DNA from: Natronococcus sp. A-GB1
Lineage (GTDB): Archaea > Halobacteriota > Halobacteria > Halobacteriales > Natrialbaceae
Direction of reading: 5' to 3'
DNA: 64,000 bases
Assembly (NCBI RefSeq): GCF_029688845.1
Contig: NZ_JARUKW010000005.1
Location: 1-64,000, forward strand
Each line of letters starts with the position of its first letter. Within the stretch, counting starts at the first letter, position 1. Positions 49,835-57,396 of the stretch are shown here, piece after piece. The notes below the pieces were generated by a model. That model did not search any database, was not told where the DNA came from, and saw only the letters and a list, made by a program, of their open reading frames with translations. A program made the translations under genes and the position numbers.

Positions 49835-50614
49835 ATGTTAACCACGAGCACCGTCGCCCGAGCCGGACTGGACGGGATCGCGCTGAAACCCGCGGAGTGT
49901 GACGTCTCCCTGGCCGCGTCGATCCCCGCAGAGACGATCGCCGTCGACTACGAGGGCCGGGATCATATCCCGGCACCCCACGTCCTCGAGTCGCTGTCGG
50001 TAGACGCCGACGTGTTCGTGACGACCCCGGTTCGGGCCGACGGCTTCGACCCGCTGGGCGACGACTCCCTACTGGCCGAACTCCCGTCCGGAGTCGGGCG
50101 CGTGCTGGTCGCCGGCCACCCCGCCTACCTCACCGACGAGGAGCGCGAGCGGGCCGTCGCGCCCCGACTGGGTGCGGCCCTCGAGACCGACCCCGACGCC
50201 TGGGTCGGCTCCGAGAGCGTCGAACGGATCGCGATGGCGACGGGCGCGACCCAGTACGACCTGCTCTCGCGCTCGACTCCCCGCGAGCTTCGGGCCCTCC
50301 GGGCGGCCGGCTTCGAGGGCGACCTCGCCGTCTACGCGCCCGCCGTCTTCGCCGACGAGGACGACGCCGTCCTCGACGCCGTCGGCGACTACGTCGCGCG
50401 CCGCCGTCCCGTCGCCCGCGCGCTGCCCGAGGATTGTGCGACGGACTCAACTGCCACCGGACGCGCGCGTGAAGTCCTGCTAAAGGCCGCGGGGGACTAC
50501 GCGCTCGTCGGCACCGAACGGGAGGTCAGCGAGCAGACCGAGACCCTCCGGGAGGCCGGCGCAACGACCGTCGTCGGCTACCCCGCTCGCGGGTTGGATC
50601 CCCTGCTCGAGTAG
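49835..50614 (+). CDS. Haloarchaeal conserved protein with luciferase-like (F420-type) barrel traits
   Basis: A 259-aa soluble protein of a haloarchaeal family, not assigned a function. The end KAAGDYALVGTEREVSEQTETLREAGATTVVGYPA (key part YALVGTEREVSEQ) is like the final helix-strand unit of bacterial-luciferase-fold F420-dependent enzymes (the GTP/PEV-type substrate lobe). The front reads GIALKPAECDVSLAASIPAETI, with a barrel-like alternation. A full set of cofactor residues is not seen, so it may be a divergent or non-catalytic barrel. The start MLTTSTVARAG is the first in frame. Confidence 0.6.
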   Translation: MLTTSTVARAGLDGIALKPAECDVSLAASIPAETIAVDYEGRDHIPAPHVLESLSVDADVFVTTPVRADGFDPLGDDSLLAELPSGVGRVLVAGHPAYLTDEERERAVAPRLGAALETDPDAWVGSESVERIAMATGATQYDLLSRSTPRELRALRAAGFEGDLAVYAPAVFADEDDAVLDAVGDYVARRRPVARALPEDCATDSTATGRAREVLLKAAGDYALVGTEREVSEQTETLREAGATTVVGYPARGLDPLLE

Positions 50615-50961
50615 CGCCGTTCCGTCTCCGGATTTCGGCTTCTAAGGAATCGCTGAATCGGTGGTGGGTGTCCGTTGACAAAACAGGGATATAGTTTAGA
50701 TTTCTTTACAAACGTGAGTGTGTCATAGATCAATTCTCATGGAGTTGCTCTCATCCCTACTTCAGTGAACCAACCGCTACGTAGAGGGTGCGAACCTAAC
50801 GCGCTTACTTCCATCAGGTAATAGTGATGTTGAGAGAGCCGTGCTGCATACAGAGCGCGAATGTCCCACGAGATTCGACGCGATTTGCGAGTTTAGAGAT
50901 TGTCCAGTACGGAGCCAATTAAACAGAAGATATATGCTTTTGTGATAGTATAGTTATACAT
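50615..50961. other. AT-rich spacer at island edge
   Basis: This 347-nt gap is clearly lower in GC than its surroundings. It holds no gene that can be supported. Near its start (50654-50666) is the sequence TGAATCGGTGGTG, a close copy of a 13-mer that occurs twice at the other edge of the island. A GAGCCGTGCTGCATACAGAGCGC stretch near 50840-50862 and several short AT runs follow (not identified), and the TATA box of the next gene is at 50929-50936. Confidence 0.5.
50929..50936 (+). promoter_or_regulatory. TATA box of the AT-rich island gene
   Basis: GATATATG lies about 29 nt upstream of the GTG at 50962, the right distance for a leaderless transcript, and supports the GTG start. Confidence 0.5.
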
Positions 50962-51231
50962 GTGTCTGAGTCTCATCACAGCACGTCTTCTCCCAGAGAG
51001 CGAGCCTATATCGCTTCTGGTCTGATTAGTGCGGTGATTGCTGTCTACTATTTACCGATTGTGTTCGGGCCTGTAGCGGGGTATTTTGGTTCCCGACTGT
51101 ATAGTGATGGAGCAGAACCGACTGGCGTAGCGATTGTTCTTCTGGGAATATTGGGAATGCTACTTGGGTTCTTCAACATTGCCATTCCGTCAACACTTGG
51201 CATAGAAATTGGTGGCCGTCTGGGGAATTGA
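50962..51231 (+). CDS. Small membrane protein of AT-rich island
   Basis: An 89-aa protein beginning with GTG at 50962, with two or three hydrophobic stretches: YIASGLISAVIAVYYLPIVF and VAIVLLGILGMLLGFFNIAI. Codons use more A and T at third positions than the rest of the window, like its flanks. No family is recognised. It may be a cargo gene of the island; its last part overlaps the opposite-strand orphan ORF by 59 nt. Real expression is suggested by the TATA box in front. Confidence 0.5.
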   Translation: MSESHHSTSSPRERAYIASGLISAVIAVYYLPIVFGPVAGYFGSRLYSDGAEPTGVAIVLLGILGMLLGFFNIAIPSTLGIEIGGRLGN

Positions 51232-51595
51232 CGTACTCACGAACGCACCAGATGCATTCTCCGTGAAGCAAAACAACTTTTCCTTGATTCTGACAGGCAA
51301 CTTCTGTGCTGCATCCATGCTCTATATTCAGCAGGCGGTTTTTGACAGCTATCGGAGGGATTGATTGTCTCTCCGCTACCTGCTTGACCTGTACGTACCG
51401 TTTGTCAGGAAGTCGAAGAGAGGTATGACAAAAGTTCCATGACATCCTCAACGTTGCTTTGAGGTCTACGACTGGCTTTATGATATTACTCCGAATCCAG
51501 AGACCAGCAGTGAGAACGTCTTCCTGCGGAATACCTACCGTTGGTTTCATATAGTTCATGAAACGGTGGTGGATGGCGAAGAGTTCGTCGTCCAT
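51173..51595 (-). CDS. Orphan protein of AT-rich island, cysteine-containing
   Basis: A 140-aa frame beginning MDDELFAIHHRFMNYMKPT (ATG 51593-51595). It is not recognised. The C-terminal half contains NIEHGCSTEVACQNQGKVV and HGECIWCVREYV, with two spaced cysteine pairs that could bind zinc. AT-rich codon use agrees with the island. Its 3' end overlaps the membrane-protein gene by 59 nt, and the two cannot both be considered certain. It could be a remnant of a transferred gene. Confidence 0.4.
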   Translation of the reverse strand: MDDELFAIHHRFMNYMKPTVGIPQEDVLTAGLWIRSNIIKPVVDLKATLRMSWNFCHTSLRLPDKRYVQVKQVAERQSIPPIAVKNRLLNIEHGCSTEVACQNQGKVVLLHGECIWCVREYVNSPDGHQFLCQVLTEWQC

Positions 51596-51614
51596 AATTG
51601 CTGAAACGGTGGTG
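51559..51614. repeat. Two identical 13-mers at the right edge of the AT-rich island
   Basis: TGAAACGGTGGTG occurs at 51559-51571 and 51602-51614 in direct orientation, and a one-mismatch copy (TGAATCGGTGGTG) is at 50654-50666. The copies frame the AT-rich stretch, so they may mark insertion boundaries or be binding sites. Confidence 0.55.
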
Positions 51615-51721
51615 TGTCTCGATTCGGTACCGGCGTGAATACTACTCACCTACTCCCACGTAGACGCGTTCAACCACCCTCGAGGGGCTCCTCGAGTCCT
51701 CTTTTTCGATCCCGCCCCGTG

Positions 51722-51729
51722 TAAATAAG
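51722..51729 (+). promoter_or_regulatory. TATA-like box for creatininase-family gene
   Basis: TAAATAAG lies about 27-32 nt before the ATG at 51754, consistent with a leaderless start. Confidence 0.45.
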
Positions 51730-51753
51730 TCACTCCGGTTCCCACCGACGGGT

Positions 51754-52518
51754 ATGACGTTGCTCGCCGAACGGACGACGACGGCGGCCGCCGAGGACCT
51801 CGAGGCGGCTTCCGTCGCCGTCCTCCCTGTCGGAAGCACCGAACAGCACGGCCCCGCGCTCCCGCTGGGGATGGATCATATGGCCGCCGAGGGCTTCGCT
51901 CACACAGTGTCCGACCGCGAGGACGCGGTCGTCCTTCCAACGCTCCCGGTGGGCGTCAGCGAACACCACCGCCAGTTCGACGGGACGCTGTACGTCGGCC
52001 CGGCGACCTTCGAGGACTATGTTCGGGAAACGATCTCGAGTCTCGCCGATCACGGCGTCCGGAAGGCCGTCGTGGTCAACGGTCACGGCGGCAACTCGGG
52101 GGCGCTCCGGCGGGCCGCCCGCCGGCTGCGCGAGGAGCGGACGGCGTTCGCCCCGCCGTGGAACTGGTGGGACGCCGTCGACGGACTCGCCGACGAACTG
52201 TTCGACGAGGACGGCGGCCACGCCGACGCGGCGGAGTCGAGCCTGCTCTGGCACCTCCACGAGGACCTCGTCCGGCCCGACGAGCTCGAGGCCGCCGAGG
52301 CCGGCGCGAGCGAGGGCTGGGGCGAGTCGGTCCACGGCGCCGTCCTCGGGTTCGACACGATCGACTTCTCCGAGAGCGGCGCGGTCGGGCGACCGACCCA
52401 GGCCGACCCCGAGAAGGGAGCACGGCTGTTCGAGACCGGACGGGATCGGCTCCACGCCCTGCTCGATTGGCTCGTCGAGCGGCCGCTCGAGGCCTGCTGG
52501 CCTCGTGATGGCCGATGA
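51754..52518 (+). CDS. Creatininase family amidohydrolase (possible ArfB)
   Basis: A 254-aa enzyme with the creatininase metal-binding pattern: VGSTEQHGPALPLGMDHM (glutamate/histidine), then GVSEHHRQFDGTL and VNGHGGNSGAL. Family members include creatininase and the archaeal formamide hydrolase ArfB of F420/riboflavin synthesis. Haloarchaea need F420, so ArfB is a plausible role; creatinine degradation is the other. It overlaps the next FAD oxidoreductase gene by 4 nt (ATGA), a coupling that would rather fit a catabolic operon. Start ATG 51754 has its own TATA box. Confidence 0.85.
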   Translation: MTLLAERTTTAAAEDLEAASVAVLPVGSTEQHGPALPLGMDHMAAEGFAHTVSDREDAVVLPTLPVGVSEHHRQFDGTLYVGPATFEDYVRETISSLADHGVRKAVVVNGHGGNSGALRRAARRLREERTAFAPPWNWWDAVDGLADELFDEDGGHADAAESSLLWHLHEDLVRPDELEAAEAGASEGWGESVHGAVLGFDTIDFSESGAVGRPTQADPEKGARLFETGRDRLHALLDWLVERPLEACWPRDGR

Positions 52519-53702
52519 GCGGAGAGCCCGAACTCGCCGTCGGCGCGGATGCGTTCACCGAGCGCGGCCAGGACCTCGAGGTGGCTGTCGTCGGCGCCGG
52601 GGCGATCGGCGCGACCGCGGCCTACGACCTGGCTCGGGAGGGCGCCGACGTGACGCTGTACGACCGCGGGACGATCGCGAGCGGCTCGAGCGGGCGGGCG
52701 GCAGGGGTCTGTTACGACGCCTTCGCCGACACGCTGGACGCCGAGATCGGCGGCGACGCGATCGAGCGCTTCAGGGAGCTGTCGGGCGAGGACACGTTCC
52801 CGTTCGCCGAGTGCCCCTACGTCTGGCTCGCCCGGGAGGGCGACGAGCGCAACGCCGAGGCGCTTCGCGACCAGATCACGCGCATGCAGGAAAACGGGAC
52901 GATCGCCCTCGAGGTCGATGGGGACGAACTCGCCGAACGGTTTCGCGCGCTGCGAACCGACGACGTCGCGGTCGCGGGGATCGCCGGCGCCGCGGGCTAT
53001 ACCGATCCCTCGAGGTACACGGCCTGTCTCGCAGCGGCCGCCGACGGGGCCGGCGCGACGCTGCGTCCGGAGACGCCGGTTCGGGTTCGGACCGATCCCG
53101 CCCGCGTCGTGCGCGATGCGGACGGGGGCGCCCACGAGGTCGATGCCGTGCTCGTCGCCGCGGGCGCCCACACGAAGGAGGTGCTCGCCGATACGGGGAT
53201 CGCGATCGCGATGAAGCCCTACCGCGTGCAGGCGCTGGTCGCCGACTGCGAGCTCGCCGAGCCGATGTGTTACGACGCGACCGGGAAGTTCTACCTGCGG
53301 CCTCACGCCGACGGCGTGCTGGCGGGCGACGGCACCGAGTACGTCGAGGCCGACCCCGACGACTACGACCGGGACGCCTCGCCGGGCTTTGCAACTGACT
53401 TGCTCGAGCAGGTCGACCACCGCGTCTCGGGGATCCACCTCGAATCCGACGACCTCGTGCGAGCCTGGGCAGGACTGTGTACGTCGACGCCGGATCGAGA
53501 TCCGCTGGTAGGCGAACTCGAGGACGGGCTGTACGTCGCTACTGGGTTCCAGGGTCACGGGTTCATGCGCGCGCCAGCGATCGGCGAGCGGATCGCCGAC
53601 CAGGTGCTCGGCGGGGAGGAGATAGCTCCCTTCGATCCGACCCGTTTCGACGGCGACGAGGCGTTCGACGTCGTCGAGGGGATGACGATTCGGGAAAACT
53701 AG
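52515..53702 (+). CDS. FAD-dependent oxidoreductase (DAO family)
   Basis: A 395-aa flavoenzyme of the D-amino acid oxidase/sarcosine oxidase family. The FAD site is VAVVGAGAIGATAAYDLAREG followed by YDRGTIASGSSGRAAG, and the C-terminal block LYVATGFQGHGFMRAPAIGE completes the flavin contact. It likely oxidises an amino acid or amine. The 4-nt overlap with the creatininase-family gene suggests they act on related substrates. The stop overlaps the convergent Hsp20 gene by 4 nt. Confidence 0.88.
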   Translation: MSGEPELAVGADAFTERGQDLEVAVVGAGAIGATAAYDLAREGADVTLYDRGTIASGSSGRAAGVCYDAFADTLDAEIGGDAIERFRELSGEDTFPFAECPYVWLAREGDERNAEALRDQITRMQENGTIALEVDGDELAERFRALRTDDVAVAGIAGAAGYTDPSRYTACLAAAADGAGATLRPETPVRVRTDPARVVRDADGGAHEVDAVLVAAGAHTKEVLADTGIAIAMKPYRVQALVADCELAEPMCYDATGKFYLRPHADGVLAGDGTEYVEADPDDYDRDASPGFATDLLEQVDHRVSGIHLESDDLVRAWAGLCTSTPDRDPLVGELEDGLYVATGFQGHGFMRAPAIGERIADQVLGGEEIAPFDPTRFDGDEAFDVVEGMTIREN

Positions 53703-54169
53703 TCGTCGATCGCGATCTCGTCTGTTTCGGGACCGGTCCCGCTTGCGTCGCCGGGCGCCGACCGACTCTCGAGGGACGGCTTGCCGTCGACCGCCGAGCG
53801 CTTCGGAATTTCGATCCGCAAAGCGCCCGACTCCGAGAGCGTGGCCGTCCCCGCATCGGGCTCGACGAGCGCGTCGCCGGGAAGCTCGGCCTCGCCCTCG
53901 AGTTCCATCCCGCGGCCGGGGAAGCGCATCTCGTAGCCGTCGTGGAACTGCCGGAATCGATCGATCTTGACCGTGACCGTCCCCTCGAGATACCGCACCT
54001 GGATGTCGTCGGGGCCGGCGCCGGGGGCGTCGAAGACGACCAGGTAGCCGGTCTCGTTCTCGAGAAGGTCGACCGCCAGCGGACGGTGGCGCTGTACGCG
54101 ACCGTTGGCGCGGCCGATCTGGCGGTAGAGGGCGGCGCTGACGGCGTCCGCGAGATTCGCGAGGCTCAT
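53699..54169 (-). CDS. Hsp20/alpha-crystallin family small heat-shock protein
   Basis: A 156-aa protein. The alpha-crystallin domain is seen at residues about 45-120 (ENETGYLVVFDAPGAGPDDIQV to ALRIEIPKR), with hydrophobic N-terminal helix ANLADAVSAALYRQIG and a flexible acidic tail (GPETDEIAIDD). It prevents aggregation of unfolded proteins or, as GvpH-type, may assist gas vesicle assembly, although no gvp genes are here. The stop overlaps the FAD oxidoreductase stop by 4 nt. Start: ATG 54167-54169. Confidence 0.85.
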   Translation of the reverse strand: MSLANLADAVSAALYRQIGRANGRVQRHRPLAVDLLENETGYLVVFDAPGAGPDDIQVRYLEGTVTVKIDRFRQFHDGYEMRFPGRGMELEGEAELPGDALVEPDAGTATLSESGALRIEIPKRSAVDGKPSLESRSAPGDASGTGPETDEIAIDD

Positions 54170-54318
54170 CGGCGATCAACCCCGCGGGGCGAACGCAGCC
54201 GACCCGAGCACGACGGCCGAGGGATCCTGATCATGGTCAGATTCGAACGGTACGCTCGGCTCGTTCTTAGTGATTGTGGCGCGGAAACTACGGGCCTGTG
54301 TGACGTTTCTGGAAGGGA

Positions 54319-54477
54319 CTACAGCTCGACCGATTTCAGACAGTTGGTGCCGCCACAGACCGGACATGACAGCGACGAGACGTCGAAGTCGTCGGGGACG
54401 TCGTAGGTGTAGTGGTTCTCGAAGAGGTCGAGAAAGCAGTCCTCGGCGGTACAGACGATCTCCTCCGTCGGTGGCAT
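54319..54477 (-). CDS. Small zinc-ribbon-like protein (DUF7559-like)
   Basis: A 52-aa protein starting MPPTEEIVCTAEDCFLD (ATG 54475-54477), with pairs C-x4-C (CTAEDC) and C-x2-C (CPVCGGTNC) that make one zinc-binding site. It is acidic and looks like the small haloarchaeal zinc-finger families (DUF7559 or DUF7560). Shorter than most predicted genes, it nevertheless has good codon use and both cysteine pairs. Upstream (minus strand) is a large spacer that carries the IS605-end relic. Confidence 0.7.
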   Translation of the reverse strand: MPPTEEIVCTAEDCFLDLFENHYTYDVPDDFDVSSLSCPVCGGTNCLKSVEL

Positions 54478-54534
54478 ACACGCCAGTAGCGTCACGACGA
54501 TCATCAACGTCGGGGTTACGGAAAGTCAAGGAGA
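54478..54534. other. Intergenic spacer before the IS605-end relic
   Basis: No gene is seen between the small zinc protein start and the relic at 54535. The segment includes short AT-rich steps that may hold the minus-strand promoter. Confidence 0.3.
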
Positions 54535-54567
54535 AAGCCCCGCCATTTAGGCTGGGGAGAATGTCAA
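54535..54567 (+). mobile_element. Relic of IS200/IS605-type right end (omega-RNA 3' hairpin like)
   Basis: AAGCCCCGCCATTTAGGC followed by TGGGGAGAATGTCAA matches, with three or four changes, the terminal hairpin that ends haloarchaeal IS200/IS605 elements and their tnpB-associated RNAs (consensus AAGCCCCGCCCTTTAGGGCG then GGGAGGATGTCA). The orientation is plus. No tnpA or tnpB is present upstream, where the zinc protein gene lies on the other strand. It is either a solo end left after deletion or a small non-autonomous derivative. Confidence 0.6.
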
Positions 54568-54768
54568 GGCACGCACCGCCCGAGCGATCACGATGGCGTC
54601 ACTCCTCGAGCGGGCCACCGATTTCGGCCGACCGACCAGTCCACGGTTTCACCCTCCCGTTGGCCAATCGTCGGGCGGGACTGAAAGGGGCGACGCACCG
54701 AGCATGGCTCGGCACGTCGGGGCTTTCGGGTAGTCACCGTTTTACCGCTCGAGGCGCTATCCGCCGGT

Positions 54769-56493
54769 ATGACTGACCCCGAGACGCTGTCGGTGACGAT
54801 CGTCGACGGCTACGTCGACGAACCCGCTCACTTCGGGGTGCCGCCGTACATCTCGACGTACCCCCGCTACACCGCGGGAGCCCTCGTCGACGCGGGCGTT
54901 CCCCGCGAGGGGATCACCTACCACACGATCGACGGCCTGCGCGACGAGCCCGATCGGTGGCGTGACGTCGACGAGGCCGACCTGCTGTGCTATCTGGGCG
55001 GGATGACCGTCCCAGGGAAGTACGTCGGTGGCACACCCGCCGAACCCGACGAGGTTCGCAAGCTCGCCTGGACCGCAAGCGGCACGAGCCTGATGGGCGG
55101 CCCCGTCAAGTTCGGCGTCGGCGACGAGAACGCCGGTGCCACGGAGACCGAGCGCCAGGATCTCGACTTCGATTTCGTCGCGAAAGGCGACGTCGAGGCC
55201 GCCGTCTACGATCTCGTCGAGAGCGGGCTCGAGGGCTTTAGCAACCGGATGCGCGACGTCGACGAGGTCTCGCGGTGGGCCCAGGAAGGAGCCTTCATCG
55301 TCGAGCAGCATCCGAATCATCCCGACCACCTCATCGCCGAACTCGAGACCTCTCGAGGCTGCGCCTACCGATGTTCGTTCTGTACCGAGCCTCTCTACGG
55401 GAACCCGACGTTCCGGCCGCCGCCGTCGGTCGTCGGCGAGGTCGACGCCCTCTCCGATCTCGGCGTTCGGCACTTCCGAATCGGCCGCCAGGCAGACATC
55501 CTCGCCTACGGCGGCGACGGCGAGGCGCCCAATCCCGACGCCCTGCGCTCGCTGTACGGCGGGATCCGCGAGGTCGCGCCCGACCTCGAGACGCTCCACC
55601 TCGACAACATGAACCCCATCACGATCGTCGAGTGGCCCGAGAAGAGTCGGGAGGGGATCCGGATCATCGCCGAGCACAACACCCCAGGCGACACCGCGGC
55701 CTTCGGCCTCGAGTCGGCCGATCCGCTGGTCCAGGAGGAGAACAACCTCAACGTCACCGCAGAGGAGTGCTTCGAGGCGGTCAAGATCGTCAACGAGGAG
55801 GCGGGGTGGCGACCGGGAGGGCCGGACGATCCGAACGGCCCGGAGGAGGGTGTACCGACCCGTCTCCCCAAGCTCCTGCCCGGGATCAACCTCCTCCACG
55901 GGCTGAAGGGCGAGCGCGAGGAGACCTACGAGCGCAACCTCGAGTTTCTCCACCGGGTGTACGACGAGGGGTACATGCTCCGACGGGTGAACATCCGGCA
56001 GGTGATGTCGTTCGACGGGACCGACATGTCGGAGACGGGCGCCGAGATCGCAAACGAGCACAAGAAGCTCTTCAAGCGCTACAAGACGCAAGTACGGGAG
56101 GAAATCGACAACCCGATGCTCGCCCGCGTCGCCCCGCTCGGAACGGTGTTGCCGAACGTCCATCTCGAGTACCACCAGGACGGGAAGACGTTCGGCCGTC
56201 AGTTGGGAACCTACCCGCTGCTGGTCGGCATCCCGGGGGAGCGCCCCCTCGGGGAGACGATCGACGTCGCCGTCGTCGACCACGGCTACCGATCGGTGAC
56301 CGGCGTGCCGTATCCGCTGGATCTCAACGACGCCTCGATGGACGAACTCACGACCATCCCCGGTATCGGGAGTTCGACTGCAGGAAACATCGTCGTCAAC
56401 CGGCCCTACGACTCCGTCGCCGACGCCGAGTTCGGCAGCGAGGTCGATCTCGAGGGGTTCGCGACGATTCGCCCGCTCGAGCGCGCCGACTGA
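54769..56493 (+). CDS. Radical SAM protein with C-terminal helix-hairpin-helix
   Basis: A 574-aa radical SAM enzyme. The cluster motif C-x3-C-x2-C is in RGCAYRCSFCTEPLYG near residue 200. The N-terminal part (ISTYPRYTAGALVDAGV and YLGGMTVPGKYVGGTP) looks like the cobalamin-binding-like fold without an obvious B12 histidine. The C-terminal end DELTTIPGIGSSTAGNIV is a HhH motif. This layout corresponds to COG1031, an archaeal group of unknown substrate. Start ATG 54769. The HhH end suggests an RNA or DNA target. Confidence 0.9.
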   Translation: MTDPETLSVTIVDGYVDEPAHFGVPPYISTYPRYTAGALVDAGVPREGITYHTIDGLRDEPDRWRDVDEADLLCYLGGMTVPGKYVGGTPAEPDEVRKLAWTASGTSLMGGPVKFGVGDENAGATETERQDLDFDFVAKGDVEAAVYDLVESGLEGFSNRMRDVDEVSRWAQEGAFIVEQHPNHPDHLIAELETSRGCAYRCSFCTEPLYGNPTFRPPPSVVGEVDALSDLGVRHFRIGRQADILAYGGDGEAPNPDALRSLYGGIREVAPDLETLHLDNMNPITIVEWPEKSREGIRIIAEHNTPGDTAAFGLESADPLVQEENNLNVTAEECFEAVKIVNEEAGWRPGGPDDPNGPEEGVPTRLPKLLPGINLLHGLKGEREETYERNLEFLHRVYDEGYMLRRVNIRQVMSFDGTDMSETGAEIANEHKKLFKRYKTQVREEIDNPMLARVAPLGTVLPNVHLEYHQDGKTFGRQLGTYPLLVGIPGERPLGETIDVAVVDHGYRSVTGVPYPLDLNDASMDELTTIPGIGSSTAGNIVVNRPYDSVADAEFGSEVDLEGFATIRPLERAD

Positions 56494-56592
56494 CGACCGC
56501 GGTGACGTCCCGCGAGTGCCACGGGACACCACGGTAGTCGTTCGGTAGTTCTATTACGGTTGGCACGCAGAGTCAAAGTCGAGGGTCTACCT

Positions 56593-57000
56593 GTGGAAAT
56601 ATCTGAAAAACTGCTGTGTTTGTTCAGTACGGAAGTCTCGGAGGAAGAGGATCGGTACGTCATCGAGGTGCCACGACAGGAGGTCGAAACCGGCGATATC
56701 GACGCCGGTGACGTCTATCGTGTCGCGCTCATCTCTCGTGATGAAGCAACCGAGGAGTCGTCCGCATCGACGCCCCAGCCCAAGACTGCGCCGTCGGAAC
56801 CGCAGCCGCCGGTCGACGTCAACGAGACTCGATACGTCGAGATCGAGGACATCGGCAAGCAGGGCGACGGGATCGCTCGCGTCGAGCGAGGCTACGTGAT
56901 CATCGTTCCGGGCGCCGACGTCGGCGAGCGCGTCAAGGTCGAGATCACCGAGGTCAAGTCGAACTTCGCGGTCGGCGAGATCATCGAGGACACGTTCTAA
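56593..57000 (+). CDS. TRAM-domain RNA-binding protein
   Basis: A 135-aa protein whose C-terminal 60 residues are a TRAM domain (YVEIEDIGKQGDGIARVERGY and GYVIIVPGADVGERVKVEI, then NFAVGEIIE). The front EISEKLLCLFSTEVSEEEDRY is a small beta-rich unit seen in haloarchaeal TRAM proteins. The GTG at 56593 is chosen since homologs begin MEI; a TTG 33 nt upstream is an alternative. TRAM proteins bind tRNA or act as RNA chaperones; this class is thought to act in cold response in methanogens (family knowledge). It is followed by a long hairpin-rich spacer. Confidence 0.85.
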   Translation: MEISEKLLCLFSTEVSEEEDRYVIEVPRQEVETGDIDAGDVYRVALISRDEATEESSASTPQPKTAPSEPQPPVDVNETRYVEIEDIGKQGDGIARVERGYVIIVPGADVGERVKVEITEVKSNFAVGEIIEDTF

Positions 57001-57028
57001 GGAACGCACTCCTTTCATGGGGTATCGT

Positions 57029-57170
57029 GACCGGCCTACGGCCGGTCGCGTGGCGGTTCCGTCGTCACGTCATCCGGTTGCGGGCTGACGGCCCGCAATC
57101 CGCTTCCCCCACAAAAACCGTCCTCGGCAATCGAAAATTTCTGATGGAGTCGCAAGCGCTCACGCTTGCG
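57029..57170. repeat. Three consecutive perfect hairpins downstream of TRAM gene
   Basis: GACCGGCC-TAC-GGCCGGTC (57029-57047, 8-bp arms), TTGCGGGC-TGACG-GCCCGCAA (57078-57098, 8-bp arms) and CGCAAGCG-CTCA-CGCTTGCG (57151-57170, 8-bp arms). The series follows the TRAM stop by 29 nt, so the first could be its terminator. The middle segment (about 57122-57140, CCTCGGCAATCGAAAATTTC) resembles the CCTCGGTAAAA-TTTCG arms of the nested repeats at 8.4 and 62.0 kb. Confidence 0.7.
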
Positions 57171-57396
57171 GACTTCGATCAACAACCGCCGGAAGAACGT
57201 GCTCTCTCAAGCTCTCGCTCGTCCCATCGGAACTCGCGAGAAAGGCCGAGCGCGCTGTGGGCCGGTTTGGAGCGAGCAATGCAGGCGAGAACCGTGACAA
57301 AGACGAGCGGCGAAGCCGCGAGTAAGGCGCGCTCGGGGAAATGGCGTACTTCGTGCGCCGTATACGAGCTTGGCGGTTCTCGAAGCCGCTGTCGTT

